A stretch of 64,000 nucleotides of DNA from Mycobacterium sp. ACS1612 (GTDB taxonomy: Bacteria > Actinomycetota > Actinomycetes > Mycobacteriales > Mycobacteriaceae): positions 124,001 through 188,000 of the forward strand of contig NZ_LZHZ01000004.1 in assembly GCF_001667505.1 (NCBI RefSeq), written 5' to 3'. The position numbers and the translations under genes were made by a program. The notes below the pieces were generated by a model. That model searched no databases. It saw nothing but the letters and a program-made list of their open reading frames with translations, and was not told the origin of the DNA. Numbering within the stretch: the stretch's first letter is position 1; every line of letters begins with the position of its first letter. Below, piece after piece: positions 52,532 through 60,154 of this stretch.

Positions 52532-53521
52532 GTGACCACCAGCCAAAGCAGCCCGGTGCAGATCGACGAGCATGAGCGGCCACTCTCGGCGCCACTGAAG
52601 CTCTCATTCGACTACACCCGTTCAGTCGGCCCACTCCTTAGCCAGTTCTTCACCGCCCTGCGTGGACGGCGGATCGTCGGTGTTCGCGGTTCGGATGGGC
52701 GAGTGCACGTGCCGCCTGCAGAGTACGACCCGATCACGTACGAGCAATTGACCGAGATCGTACCGGTGAGCAGCGTTGGGACGGTGCTGTCGTGGACATG
52801 GCAGTCCACCCCGCTGGAGGGCCAGCCGTTGGATCGACCGTTCGCCTGGGCATTGATCAAACTGGACGGCGCCGACACCCCGTTGTTGCACGCGGTCGAT
52901 GTCGCTTCGTCCGACGCCATCAATACCGGCGACCGGGTGCACGCGCACTGGGTCGATGAGACGGTCGGCGCGATCACCGACATCGCCTACTTCTTGCCGG
53001 GCGAAAATCGCGAGCCCGAGGGCACGCCGGACGACCGTGAGCCAGTCAAGGTGCAGGTGGCACCATCGTCGATCGAGATCCAGCACACCGCATCGGTTCC
53101 CGAGAGCAAGTTCCTGCGCGCACTCGAGGAGGGCAAGCTGCTCGGCGCGCGCACCGGCGACACCGGCAAGGTGTACTTCCCGCCCAAGGAGGCCGATCCG
53201 GCCACCGGCCTGGAACTCGACCAGTTCGTCGAATTGCCCGACAAGGGCACGGTCACCACGTTCGCCATCATCAACATTCCGTTCCCCGGCCAGCGCATCA
53301 AGCCGCCCTATGTCGCGGCGTACGTGCTGCTGGACGGCGCCGACATCCCGTTCCTGCACCTGGTCACCGAGATCGACCCGGCTGACGTGCGGATGGGCAT
53401 GCGAGTGCAAGCGGTGTGGAAGCCCCGCGAGGAATGGGGTCTCGGCATCGACAACATCGACTACTTCCGGCCGACGGGTGAGCCCGACGCCGATTATGAC
53501 ACCTACAAGCACCACCTGTAA
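52532..53521 (+). CDS. Double DUF35/OB-fold protein (Rv3521 type)
   Basis: 329 residues from the GTG 9 bases after the KstR core; an in-frame TTG at 52496 lies across the operator. Two tandem DUF35-like units (about 30-155 and 190-320), each with a helix F-x-x-A-L-x-x-G/R-R/K-x-x-G, a G-R/K-V-H/Y-x-P-P strand and an OB-fold ending near HWVDET or QAVWKPREE. DUF35 proteins normally hold zinc through four Cys; here the ligands are replaced (VHVPPAEYDP, VYFPPKEADP) and the protein has none at these places. DUF35 partners dock on thiolase-fold Ltp aldolases, and the next two genes encode two such proteins. Confidence 0.88.
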   Translation: MTTSQSSPVQIDEHERPLSAPLKLSFDYTRSVGPLLSQFFTALRGRRIVGVRGSDGRVHVPPAEYDPITYEQLTEIVPVSSVGTVLSWTWQSTPLEGQPLDRPFAWALIKLDGADTPLLHAVDVASSDAINTGDRVHAHWVDETVGAITDIAYFLPGENREPEGTPDDREPVKVQVAPSSIEIQHTASVPESKFLRALEEGKLLGARTGDTGKVYFPPKEADPATGLELDQFVELPDKGTVTTFAIINIPFPGQRIKPPYVAAYVLLDGADIPFLHLVTEIDPADVRMGMRVQAVWKPREEWGLGIDNIDYFRPTGEPDADYDTYKHHL

Positions 53522-53533
53522 GGGATCCGTTTG

Positions 53534-54589
53534 ATGACTGACATTGCAGTGGTGGGCTTCGCGCATGCACCCCACGTCCGCCGGACCGACGGCACCACCA
53601 ACGGCGTCGAGATGCTGATGCCGTGTTTCCACAAGCTCTACGACGAGCTCGGTCTGCAGCAGACCGACATCGGGTTCTGGTGCTCGGGCTCGTCGGATTA
53701 CCTTGCAGGCCGGGCATTCTCGTTCATCTCAGCAATCGACTCGATCGGCGCGGTGCCGCCGATCAACGAGTCGCACGTCGAGATGGACGCGGCGTGGGCA
53801 CTGTACGAGGCCTACATCAAGCTGCTGACGGGCCAGGTGGAGACGGCGCTGGTGTACGGATTCGGCAAGTCGTCGGCGGGCACGCTGCGGCGGGTGCTGG
53901 CGCTGCAGACCGACCCCTACACCGTCGCGCCCCTGTGGCCGGATTCGGTGTCGATGGCAGGCCTGCAGGCGCGCATGGGGCTGGACACGGGCAAGTGGAC
54001 GGCCGAGGACATGGCCCGGGTGGCGCTGGATTCCTTTGCTGCAGCGGGACGCACCGATTCCGAGAAGCCTGCCAAGAGCATCGACGAGCTGCTGTCCCGC
54101 CCCTACTTCGCCGACCCGCTGAGACGTCACGACATCGCGCCGATCACCGACGGCGCATCGGCAATCGTGCTGGCGGCAGGTGACAGGGCCCGTGAGTTGC
54201 GGGAAAATCCGGCGTGGATCACGGGATTCGAGCACCGTATCGAAACGCCGATCCTCGGCGCCCGCGACCTGACCACCTCGCCCTCGACGGCGGCATCAGC
54301 CAAGGCGGCTACCGGCGGTGACACCGCATCCATCGACGTCGCGGAGATCTACGCGCCGTTCACCCACCAGCAATTGATCCTGAAAGAAGCGATCGGGCTG
54401 ACTGACAATACCAAGGTGAATCCGTCCGGCGGCGCGCTGGCAGCCAACCCGATGTTCTCTGCCGGGCTGGAGCGTATCGGCTTTGCCGCACAGCACATCT
54501 TCGACGGTTCCGCCCAGCGCGTGCTCGCGCACGCCACGAGCGGCCCCGCGCTGCAACAGAATCTCGTCGCGGTCCTGGAGGGGAAATAG
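53534..54589 (+). CDS. ltp4: Thiolase-fold lipid-transfer protein Ltp4
   Basis: 351 residues from ATG at 53534; TTG at 53531 is rejected. Thiolase superfamily (SCPx/Ltp group). The segment that normally carries the nucleophilic Cys reads INESHVEMDAAWALYEAY with Glu or Met at that place and no Cys, so it cannot be an ordinary thiolase. The C-terminal conserved regions remain (DVAEIYAPFTHQQL, NPSGGALAANPMFSAG). Ltp3/Ltp4 are required for degradation of C-24-branched sterols in Rhodococcus, as reported. A retro-aldol role, by analogy with Ltp2, is inferred. It lies between the DUF35 and ltp3 genes. Confidence 0.92.
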   Translation: MTDIAVVGFAHAPHVRRTDGTTNGVEMLMPCFHKLYDELGLQQTDIGFWCSGSSDYLAGRAFSFISAIDSIGAVPPINESHVEMDAAWALYEAYIKLLTGQVETALVYGFGKSSAGTLRRVLALQTDPYTVAPLWPDSVSMAGLQARMGLDTGKWTAEDMARVALDSFAAAGRTDSEKPAKSIDELLSRPYFADPLRRHDIAPITDGASAIVLAAGDRARELRENPAWITGFEHRIETPILGARDLTTSPSTAASAKAATGGDTASIDVAEIYAPFTHQQLILKEAIGLTDNTKVNPSGGALAANPMFSAGLERIGFAAQHIFDGSAQRVLAHATSGPALQQNLVAVLEGK

Positions 54590-55758
54590 TGGCCAAGCAA
54601 CTCGCCGCGGTGCTGGGCACCGGGCAGACGAAATACGTCGCCAAGCGCCACGACGTGTCGATGAACGGCCTGGTCCGTGAGGCCATCGATCGAGCGCTGG
54701 AGGATTCCGGTTCGACGTTCGACGACATCGACGCCGTGGTGGTCGGTAAGGCGCCCGATTTCTTCGAGGGCGTGATGATGCCCGAATTGTTCATGGCCGA
54801 CGCCACCGGTGCGACGAACAAGCCGCTGATCCGGGTACACACGGCGGGTTCGGTGGGCGGTTCGACGGCCGTTGTCGCGGCCAGCCTGGTGCAGTCCGGC
54901 AAGTACAAGCGCGTGCTGACGATGGCGTGGGAGAAGCAGTCGGAGTCGAACGCCATGTGGGCGTTGAGCATTCCTGTGCCGTTCACCAAACCGGTCGGCG
55001 CGGGCGCGGGCGGCTACTTCGCCCCGCATATCCGCGCGTACATCCGCCGCTCCGGCGCCCCCAATCACATCGGCGCGATCGTGGCGGTGAAGGATCGCCG
55101 CAACGGCGCCAAGAATCCCTTGGCACACCTACACCAGCCCGACATCACCGTCGAGAAGGTGATGGAGTCCCCGATGCTGTGGGACCCAATCCGCTACGAC
55201 GAGACGTGTCCCTCGTCAGACGGCGCCGCGGCGATGGTGATCGGTGACGAGGCCGCCGCGGATGCCCGGGTCGCCGACGGCCACCCCGTCGCGTGGATCC
55301 ACGCCACCTCGTTGCGCACCGAACCGCTGGCCTACGCGGGACGCGATCAGGTCAACCCGCAGGCCAGTCGCGACGCCGCTGCCGCGCTGTGGCGGGATGC
55401 CGGGATCAAGAGCCCCATCGACGAAATCGACGCGGCCGAGGTGTACGTGCCGTTCTCCTGGTACGAACCCATGTGGCTGGAGAGCCTCGGCTTCGCCCCC
55501 GAAGGCGAAGGCTGGAAGCTCACCGAGGCGGGCGAAACCGAGATCACCGGACGTATTCCGCTCAACGCCTCGGGTGGCGTGCTGTCGAGCAATCCGATCG
55601 GCGCGTCGGGGATGATCCGGTTCGCGGAGTCCGCGATCCAGGTCATGGGGAAGGCCGGCGACCACCAGGTGCCCGGGGCGCGCAAGGCATTGGGTCACGC
55701 GTATGGCGGTGGCGCGCAGTATTACTCGATGTGGGTCGTCGGAGCCGATAAGCCGTGA
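54589..55758 (+). CDS. ltp3: Thiolase-fold lipid-transfer protein Ltp3
   Basis: 389 residues; GTG overlaps the ltp4 stop by one base. Thiolase fold: GTGQTKYVAKRHDVS at the start, then HTAGSVGGSTAVVAASLVQS where the nucleophilic Cys is Ser or Gly, the VYVPFSWYEPMWLES region, and NASGGVLSSNPIGASGMIRFAES. Like Ltp4 it lacks the Cys, so a heteromeric aldolase with the DUF35 protein is more likely than thiolysis. The SNPIGASG loop retains the Asn/Gly pattern of the active site. Overlaps the next gene by 4 bases. Confidence 0.93.
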   Translation: MAKQLAAVLGTGQTKYVAKRHDVSMNGLVREAIDRALEDSGSTFDDIDAVVVGKAPDFFEGVMMPELFMADATGATNKPLIRVHTAGSVGGSTAVVAASLVQSGKYKRVLTMAWEKQSESNAMWALSIPVPFTKPVGAGAGGYFAPHIRAYIRRSGAPNHIGAIVAVKDRRNGAKNPLAHLHQPDITVEKVMESPMLWDPIRYDETCPSSDGAAAMVIGDEAAADARVADGHPVAWIHATSLRTEPLAYAGRDQVNPQASRDAAAALWRDAGIKSPIDEIDAAEVYVPFSWYEPMWLESLGFAPEGEGWKLTEAGETEITGRIPLNASGGVLSSNPIGASGMIRFAESAIQVMGKAGDHQVPGARKALGHAYGGGAQYYSMWVVGADKP

Positions 55759-56633
55759 AGTACACGGTCAGCGTGGCGATGAGCCCGATCGAGCAACTGG
55801 TCGAAATCGCCAAGACCGCGGAGGAAGTCGGGTTCGACTCGATCGCGCTGCCAGATTCGATCTTCTACATGGAGAAGCAGTCGGCCGATTACCCGTACAC
55901 CGCCGACGGATCGCGGATGTGGAACCAGGACACCCCGTGGGCTGATCCGTTGATCGTCGCAGGCGCGATGGGTGCGGTGACGTCGACGCTGCGGTTCTAT
56001 ACCAACGTGATGAAGCTGAGCTCCCGCAATCCCCTATTGCTGGCGCGGCAGGTCGGCTCGGTGGCCAATCTGACGAACAACCGGTTCGGGTTCGGTGTCG
56101 GTATCGGTTGGGCACCTGAGGAATTCGAGTGGTGCGGGGTGCCGTACGCCAAGCGCGGCAAGCGCGTCGACGAGATGATCGAAGTGATCAAGCTCGTCCT
56201 CGCCGGCGGCATGGTGGAATTCCACGGCGACTTCTATGACTTCGACAAGCTGCAGATGAGCCCCGCGCCGAGCAAGCCGGTGCCGTTCTATGTCGGTGGG
56301 CACACCGATGTCGCGTTGCGGCGGGCCGCCCGCGTCGGCGATGGGTGGACAAGCGCGATGTTGACCTGCGACCAACTCGCCGAGATCATCGGCAAACTGC
56401 AGGCTTTGCTCGCCGAATACGGCCGCGCCGACGTGCCGTTCGAGTTCCAGGCGGTGTGCATTGACAAGTTCGACGTCGACGGGCACCGCGAACTCGCCGA
56501 AGCGGGCGTCACCGACAACATCGTCATTCCGTGGATCTTTGACGGCCATGGCTTCGACGCGCCCATCGAGCAGAAGAAGGATTCGCTGAAGCGGTTCGCC
56601 GACACCTTCATCCACTCGGGTTGGCAGCAGTGA
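55755..56633 (+). CDS. LLM-class F420-dependent oxidoreductase
   Basis: 292 residues, GTG start overlapping the ltp3 stop by 4 bases. Luciferase-like barrel: GFDSIALPDSIFYMEKQSADYP, MGAVTSTLRFYTNVMKLSSRNPLLLARQVGSVANLTNNRFGFGVGIGWAPEE (fragments), then PFYVGGHTDVALRRAARVGDGW. Probably F420-dependent and active on a steroid or acyl side-chain intermediate, as the last oxidoreductase of the KstR-controlled operon. Different from the Rv3520c-type protein at 51.4-52.5 kb. Confidence 0.9.
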   Translation: MKYTVSVAMSPIEQLVEIAKTAEEVGFDSIALPDSIFYMEKQSADYPYTADGSRMWNQDTPWADPLIVAGAMGAVTSTLRFYTNVMKLSSRNPLLLARQVGSVANLTNNRFGFGVGIGWAPEEFEWCGVPYAKRGKRVDEMIEVIKLVLAGGMVEFHGDFYDFDKLQMSPAPSKPVPFYVGGHTDVALRRAARVGDGWTSAMLTCDQLAEIIGKLQALLAEYGRADVPFEFQAVCIDKFDVDGHRELAEAGVTDNIVIPWIFDGHGFDAPIEQKKDSLKRFADTFIHSGWQQ

Positions 56634-57037
56634 CCGACTCACCAGTCCACCTGGCTGGCAGGGGATCCCGCGAAGCGGCGATGGCCCATGACAAAGCGGC
56701 GTGGCTTGCGGTGTTCGCCGACGACGCAATCGTCGAGGACCCGATCGGGCCGTCGCACTTCGACCCGGAGGGCAAGGGCCACCGCGGCAAGGAAGCCATC
56801 GCCAGGTTCTACGACATGGCGATCGCGCCGAGCGATCTCACCTTCCACTTCGAGAAGGCCTATCAGTGCGGCAACGAGGAAGCCAACGTCGGCCACATCC
56901 TGATCAAGGCCGCCGGGTACGAGGTCACCGCCGAAGGGGTGTTCACCTACCGGGTGAACGACGCGGGAAAGATCGTTGCGCTGCGGGCCTATTGGGAACT
57001 CGACAAGGCCACCGCGAGCGCGCGCAAGATTTCCTAG
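56630..57037 (+). CDS. NTF2-like/SnoaL-type protein
   Basis: 135 residues; GTG overlaps the preceding stop by 4 bases. NTF2-like cone fold as in ketosteroid isomerases and SnoaL: AHDKAAWLAVFADDAIVEDPIGP, HRGKEAIARFYDMAIAP, GVFTYRVNDAGKIVALRAYWEL. Asp residues in the first helix region and in VEDPIG are candidate acid/base residues. Function is unknown; in a steroid operon a ketosteroid isomerase or dehydratase role is plausible. Last gene before the sugar regulon; a LacI-type palindrome follows. Confidence 0.88.
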   Translation: MTDSPVHLAGRGSREAAMAHDKAAWLAVFADDAIVEDPIGPSHFDPEGKGHRGKEAIARFYDMAIAPSDLTFHFEKAYQCGNEEANVGHILIKAAGYEVTAEGVFTYRVNDAGKIVALRAYWELDKATASARKIS

Positions 57038-57047
57038 CGCTGCGCAG

Positions 57048-57061
57048 TGTTAGCGCTAACA
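57048..57061. promoter_or_regulatory. LacI-family operator at galM
   Basis: TGTTAGCGCTAACA, a perfect 14-base palindrome with the central CG typical of LacI/GalR sites. It ends 7 bases before the galM GTG. The right arm contains TAACAT (57057-57062), a -10 hexamer 6 bases from the start, so the repressor would sit on the core promoter of a leaderless gene. The same layout recurs at 59004-59021. Confidence 0.78.
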
Positions 57062-57068
57062 TTGCGTA

Positions 57069-58019
57069 GTGTCATTTCAGCCATGGTCGGCGCTCGGCGA
57101 ACAGCACGAGTTGAACCTGCGGGCCTCCGGACGCTCCGTGCGCGCGGTCGTCACCGAGGTCGCCGCCGCGATCCGCCACCTGTCCGTCGACGGTGTGCAA
57201 CTCACCGCCGGCTACGAGGACGACGCCCCACCGCCGTTCGGATCCGGCATCGTGCTGGTGCCCTGGCCGAACCGGGTCCGCGACGGACGATGGATTCACC
57301 GCGGGCAGACGATGCAACTCGACATCACCGAGCCTCCGCGGGGCAATGCCTTGCACGGCCTCCTGCAGCACGCGCCGTATCAGGTCGTCGAGCGCAGCGA
57401 TCGTTCGATCACACTGCGCGCACAGGTGTTCCCGCAGAACGGCTATCCGTTTCGGTTGGACACCGCGGTTCGCTATACCCTCGTCGCCGATGGCTTGCAG
57501 GTGATGCACACGGTTCGAAACGTCGGATCCGACTGTGCCCCAGTCGCAGTCGGCGCTCACCCGTTCCTCGCTCTTGGTGACGTACCGACAGACACGCTCA
57601 CCTTGACCGTATCGGCCGATCGCCACATCGACGTCGACGACCGCCTCAATCCGATCGGCGTCACGCCTGTCGACGGCACGAAATGGGATCTGCGCGCAGG
57701 GCGACTGGTGGCCGACCTCGACCTGGACGACGCCTGGTCTGGGCTGACCATCACCGGAGGTGGAAGCACCCACTGGTTGAGCACACCCGACGGCCGAACC
57801 GTATCCCTGTGGGCGGACCAGCAATTCGGCTATCTACAAGTCTTCATCACTCGCGAGTTCCCGCAGGCGGGTGACACGATCACCGCCGTCGCCGTCGAAC
57901 CGATGACCGCACCTGCGGATGCGCTCAACAGCGGCGAAGGACTGCGGTGGCTTGCGCCCGGCGAGTGCTGGTCGATGTCGTGGGCGATCCGCTACGACGA
58001 CGGCGTCAGGGCTCGATGA
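57069..58019 (+). CDS. galM: Aldose 1-epimerase (galactose mutarotase-like)
   Basis: 316 residues, GTG start. Galactose mutarotase fold: NALHGLLQHAPY, the catalytic His in GAHPFLAL and Glu in VAVEPMTAPADALNSGEGL. It interconverts alpha and beta forms of a hexose taken up by the ABC importer encoded at the right end. The exact sugar is not fixed by sequence. Converges with the dehydrogenase gene with a 14-base tail overlap. Controlled by the palindrome just upstream of its start. Confidence 0.92.
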   Translation: MSFQPWSALGEQHELNLRASGRSVRAVVTEVAAAIRHLSVDGVQLTAGYEDDAPPPFGSGIVLVPWPNRVRDGRWIHRGQTMQLDITEPPRGNALHGLLQHAPYQVVERSDRSITLRAQVFPQNGYPFRLDTAVRYTLVADGLQVMHTVRNVGSDCAPVAVGAHPFLALGDVPTDTLTLTVSADRHIDVDDRLNPIGVTPVDGTKWDLRAGRLVADLDLDDAWSGLTITGGGSTHWLSTPDGRTVSLWADQQFGYLQVFITREFPQAGDTITAVAVEPMTAPADALNSGEGLRWLAPGECWSMSWAIRYDDGVRAR

Positions 58020-58998
58020 CGACCTTGAGGCCCTCTCTGTCGGCGGCCACCGCGAAAGCCTCTGCTGCGCTGTCGATCGGATACCGGTGCGACACGATCG
58101 ACGAGACGTCGATCAGGCCTTGCTGCACAAGCCGAATCGCGCGCGGGTACGCCTCGTTCATCCGCCGGACCAACGCCAGCGTCAGACCCTTACGACGAGC
58201 CATCGACGCCTGAAACGACGTGCGATCACCGTCGGGTATCCCGCCCAACACCACCCTGGCGCCCGGTCTTGCCGCGCGGATGGCGATCTCGACCGCCTCG
58301 TCCGTCCCGGCCAGTTCGAACACCACATCCGCGCCGATGTCGTCGGCCGGACCTGCTACGTCGAGCACGACATCGGCGCCAAGTCGTTTGGCAGCGTCCC
58401 TGCGATGCGCGCGTGGCTCGACCGCCACGACACGCGCCGCCCCGGCACGCCTCGCGGCCTGCGCCAACAAAAGGCCTATCGGCCCAGCGCCGATGACGGC
58501 GACGGTCGACCCAAATCGCAAGTGGCCCAGGTCCAAAGCGTGCAGCGCCACACCGAGAGGCTCGAGCATCGCGCCGTCTGCGCCGCTCATGGTGTCCGGC
58601 AGTGGATGAAGTGCCCACGACGGCCAACTCAGAAACTGCCGCAGGCCGCCATCCTCGTCGCCGTGGCCGGCGAAGACGACATCAGGGCAGAGGTTCCGGT
58701 AGCCGCCCATACAGATCTCGCATTGCCGACACGGCAGCGCCGGGTCCACCGCGACAGGCAGACCACGTCGCGGACCGCTTTCGATGACACCGGCGAACTC
58801 GTGGCCTGGCACCAGCGGTCGCGTCAGCCTCGCGTCGCCGATGCCCGCTTCGGTGAACCAGTGCAAGTCGGATCCGCACAGTCCCACCGCGGTGATGCGT
58901 ACCAGTTCTTCCCCCGGTGCCACGGAGGGAACGGGTTCGGTGTGGATTCTGATATCGCGCACACCATGTAGACGTGCGACGGTCATCGAGCCTGACAT
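58006..58998 (-). CDS. Zinc-dependent polyol/alcohol dehydrogenase (MDR family)
   Basis: 330 residues from the ATG at 58996-58998. Zinc MDR dehydrogenase: catalytic-zinc ligands Cys in AVGLCGSDLHWF and His/Glu in GHEFAG, a structural zinc loop with four Cys (LPCRQCEICMGGYRNLC), and Rossmann motif VIGAGPIGLLLAQ. It resembles sorbitol/threonine dehydrogenase types and likely oxidises a polyol or sugar alcohol. LacI-type operator 7 bases before the start. Confidence 0.9.
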   Translation of the reverse strand: MSGSMTVARLHGVRDIRIHTEPVPSVAPGEELVRITAVGLCGSDLHWFTEAGIGDARLTRPLVPGHEFAGVIESGPRRGLPVAVDPALPCRQCEICMGGYRNLCPDVVFAGHGDEDGGLRQFLSWPSWALHPLPDTMSGADGAMLEPLGVALHALDLGHLRFGSTVAVIGAGPIGLLLAQAARRAGAARVVAVEPRAHRRDAAKRLGADVVLDVAGPADDIGADVVFELAGTDEAVEIAIRAARPGARVVLGGIPDGDRTSFQASMARRKGLTLALVRRMNEAYPRAIRLVQQGLIDVSSIVSHRYPIDSAAEAFAVAADREGLKVVIEP

Positions 58999-59003
58999 GG
59001 CTC

Positions 59004-59021
59004 AATGTTAGCGTTAACATT
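59004..59021. promoter_or_regulatory. LacI-family operator at the polyol dehydrogenase gene
   Basis: AATGTTAGCGTTAACATT; arms AATGTTA/TAACATT around GCGT, matching the galM site at 13 of 14 core positions. On the - strand TAACAT (59005-59010) lies 6 bases before the ATG, exactly as at galM. It should bind the LacI protein encoded on the right. Confidence 0.78.
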
Positions 59022-59038
59022 TGGGCGATCAAAGGCCC

Positions 59039-59050
59039 GTGAGCGCTCAC
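59039..59050. promoter_or_regulatory. LacI-type palindrome at the repressor gene
   Basis: GTGAGCGCTCAC, a perfect 12-base palindrome equal to the core of the symmetric lac operator. It lies 61 bases before the repressor ATG and just upstream of a possible -10 TACTAT (59059-59064), so it suits autorepression. It differs from the two TTAGCGYTAA sites, so it may be bound less tightly or by another protein. Confidence 0.55.
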
Positions 59051-59110
59051 ATTCCGACTACTATGCGACAGCAAACCTTGTCCTCGCCGACACGAGAGGG
59101 GTCGCATCGA

Positions 59111-60154
59111 ATGGCGGGCAGCGTCGAGGGACCCGGGCGGCGTCGTGAGGGTCGGCCGGTCAACATGTTCGACGTCGCCAAGGCGGCGGGCGTCTCGCAT
59201 CAGACCGTCTCGCGCGTGCTCAACGACTCGGCCGCCGTCAAGGAGTCGACTCGCCGTCGGGTGAACGCCGCGATCGACGAACTCGGCTACCACCGCAATC
59301 TGGCGGCGCGTGCGCTTGCGACACACCGGTCAAACACGCTGGGAGTCATCTGCTTTGACAGCACACTGTACGGACCGGCCAGCATGCTCTACGCCATCGA
59401 GCATGCCGCCCGCAGCGCGGGCTACTTCGTCAGCGTGGCCAGCGAGTCCACCATCGACGGCACCACGCTGCCGAGGACGTTGAACCGATTGGCTGAACAA
59501 GCGGTGGAAGGTGTGGTGGTGATCGCACCGCTTTCCGAGACGCGCGAAGCGCTCTCGCGATTGCGTCGCGACATGCCCGTGGTGGCCGTCGACGCCACCG
59601 GCGGACTTGGCCTTCCTGTGGTGAGCGTCGATCAGTTCGACGGTGCCCGGCAGGTCACCCGGCACCTGCTCGACCAAGGCGCATTGACCGTGTGGCATGT
59701 GACCGGCGCCGAGGGGTGGACGGAAACGGAGGCCAGGATGGCCGGCTGGCGTGCGGAGTTGACCGACGCCAAACGCTCCGTTCCCGAACCGCTGCAAGGC
59801 AATTGGTCGCCCGCATCCGGGTACCAGGCAGGCATCGTGCTCGCGCACCGCACAGATGTCGAGGCGGTGTTCGTCGCAAACGATCAGATGGCCCTGGGCG
59901 TATTGCGCGCATTCGCCGAAGCCGGTCGCGCTGTACCCGACGACGTCCTGGTCGCGGGGTTTGACGATGTGCCGGAAGCGGAGTTCTACTCGCCGCCGCT
60001 GACCACCGTCCGTCAGGATTTCGGCACTGTAGGCCGCACCAGCGTCGAAATGCTCGTCGCCCGAATCGAACATAGCGACTCCGCACCCGCCGACGTTCAA
60101 CCGGTGCTGGTGCCCGCACAACTCGTCGTGAGGCAGAGCACTCGACGAAGCTAG
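59111..60154 (+). CDS. LacI-family transcriptional repressor of the sugar regulon
   Basis: 347 residues from the ATG giving MAGSVEGPGRRREG, with GAGAGGG 10 bases upstream; ATG at 59063 is an alternative but would overlap the promoter. N-terminal LacI HTH: VNMFDVAKAAGVSHQTVSRVLND and hinge helix HRNLAARALATHRSNTLGV. The C-terminal periplasmic-binding-like domain includes VFVANDQMALGVLRAFAEAG and VAGFDDVPEAEFYSPPLTTV. It responds to a sugar, presumably the substrate of the adjacent ABC importer. Divergent from the dehydrogenase gene; the importer genes converge on it, with 4-base overlap at its 3' end. Confidence 0.93.
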   Translation: MAGSVEGPGRRREGRPVNMFDVAKAAGVSHQTVSRVLNDSAAVKESTRRRVNAAIDELGYHRNLAARALATHRSNTLGVICFDSTLYGPASMLYAIEHAARSAGYFVSVASESTIDGTTLPRTLNRLAEQAVEGVVVIAPLSETREALSRLRRDMPVVAVDATGGLGLPVVSVDQFDGARQVTRHLLDQGALTVWHVTGAEGWTETEARMAGWRAELTDAKRSVPEPLQGNWSPASGYQAGIVLAHRTDVEAVFVANDQMALGVLRAFAEAGRAVPDDVLVAGFDDVPEAEFYSPPLTTVRQDFGTVGRTSVEMLVARIEHSDSAPADVQPVLVPAQLVVRQSTRRS

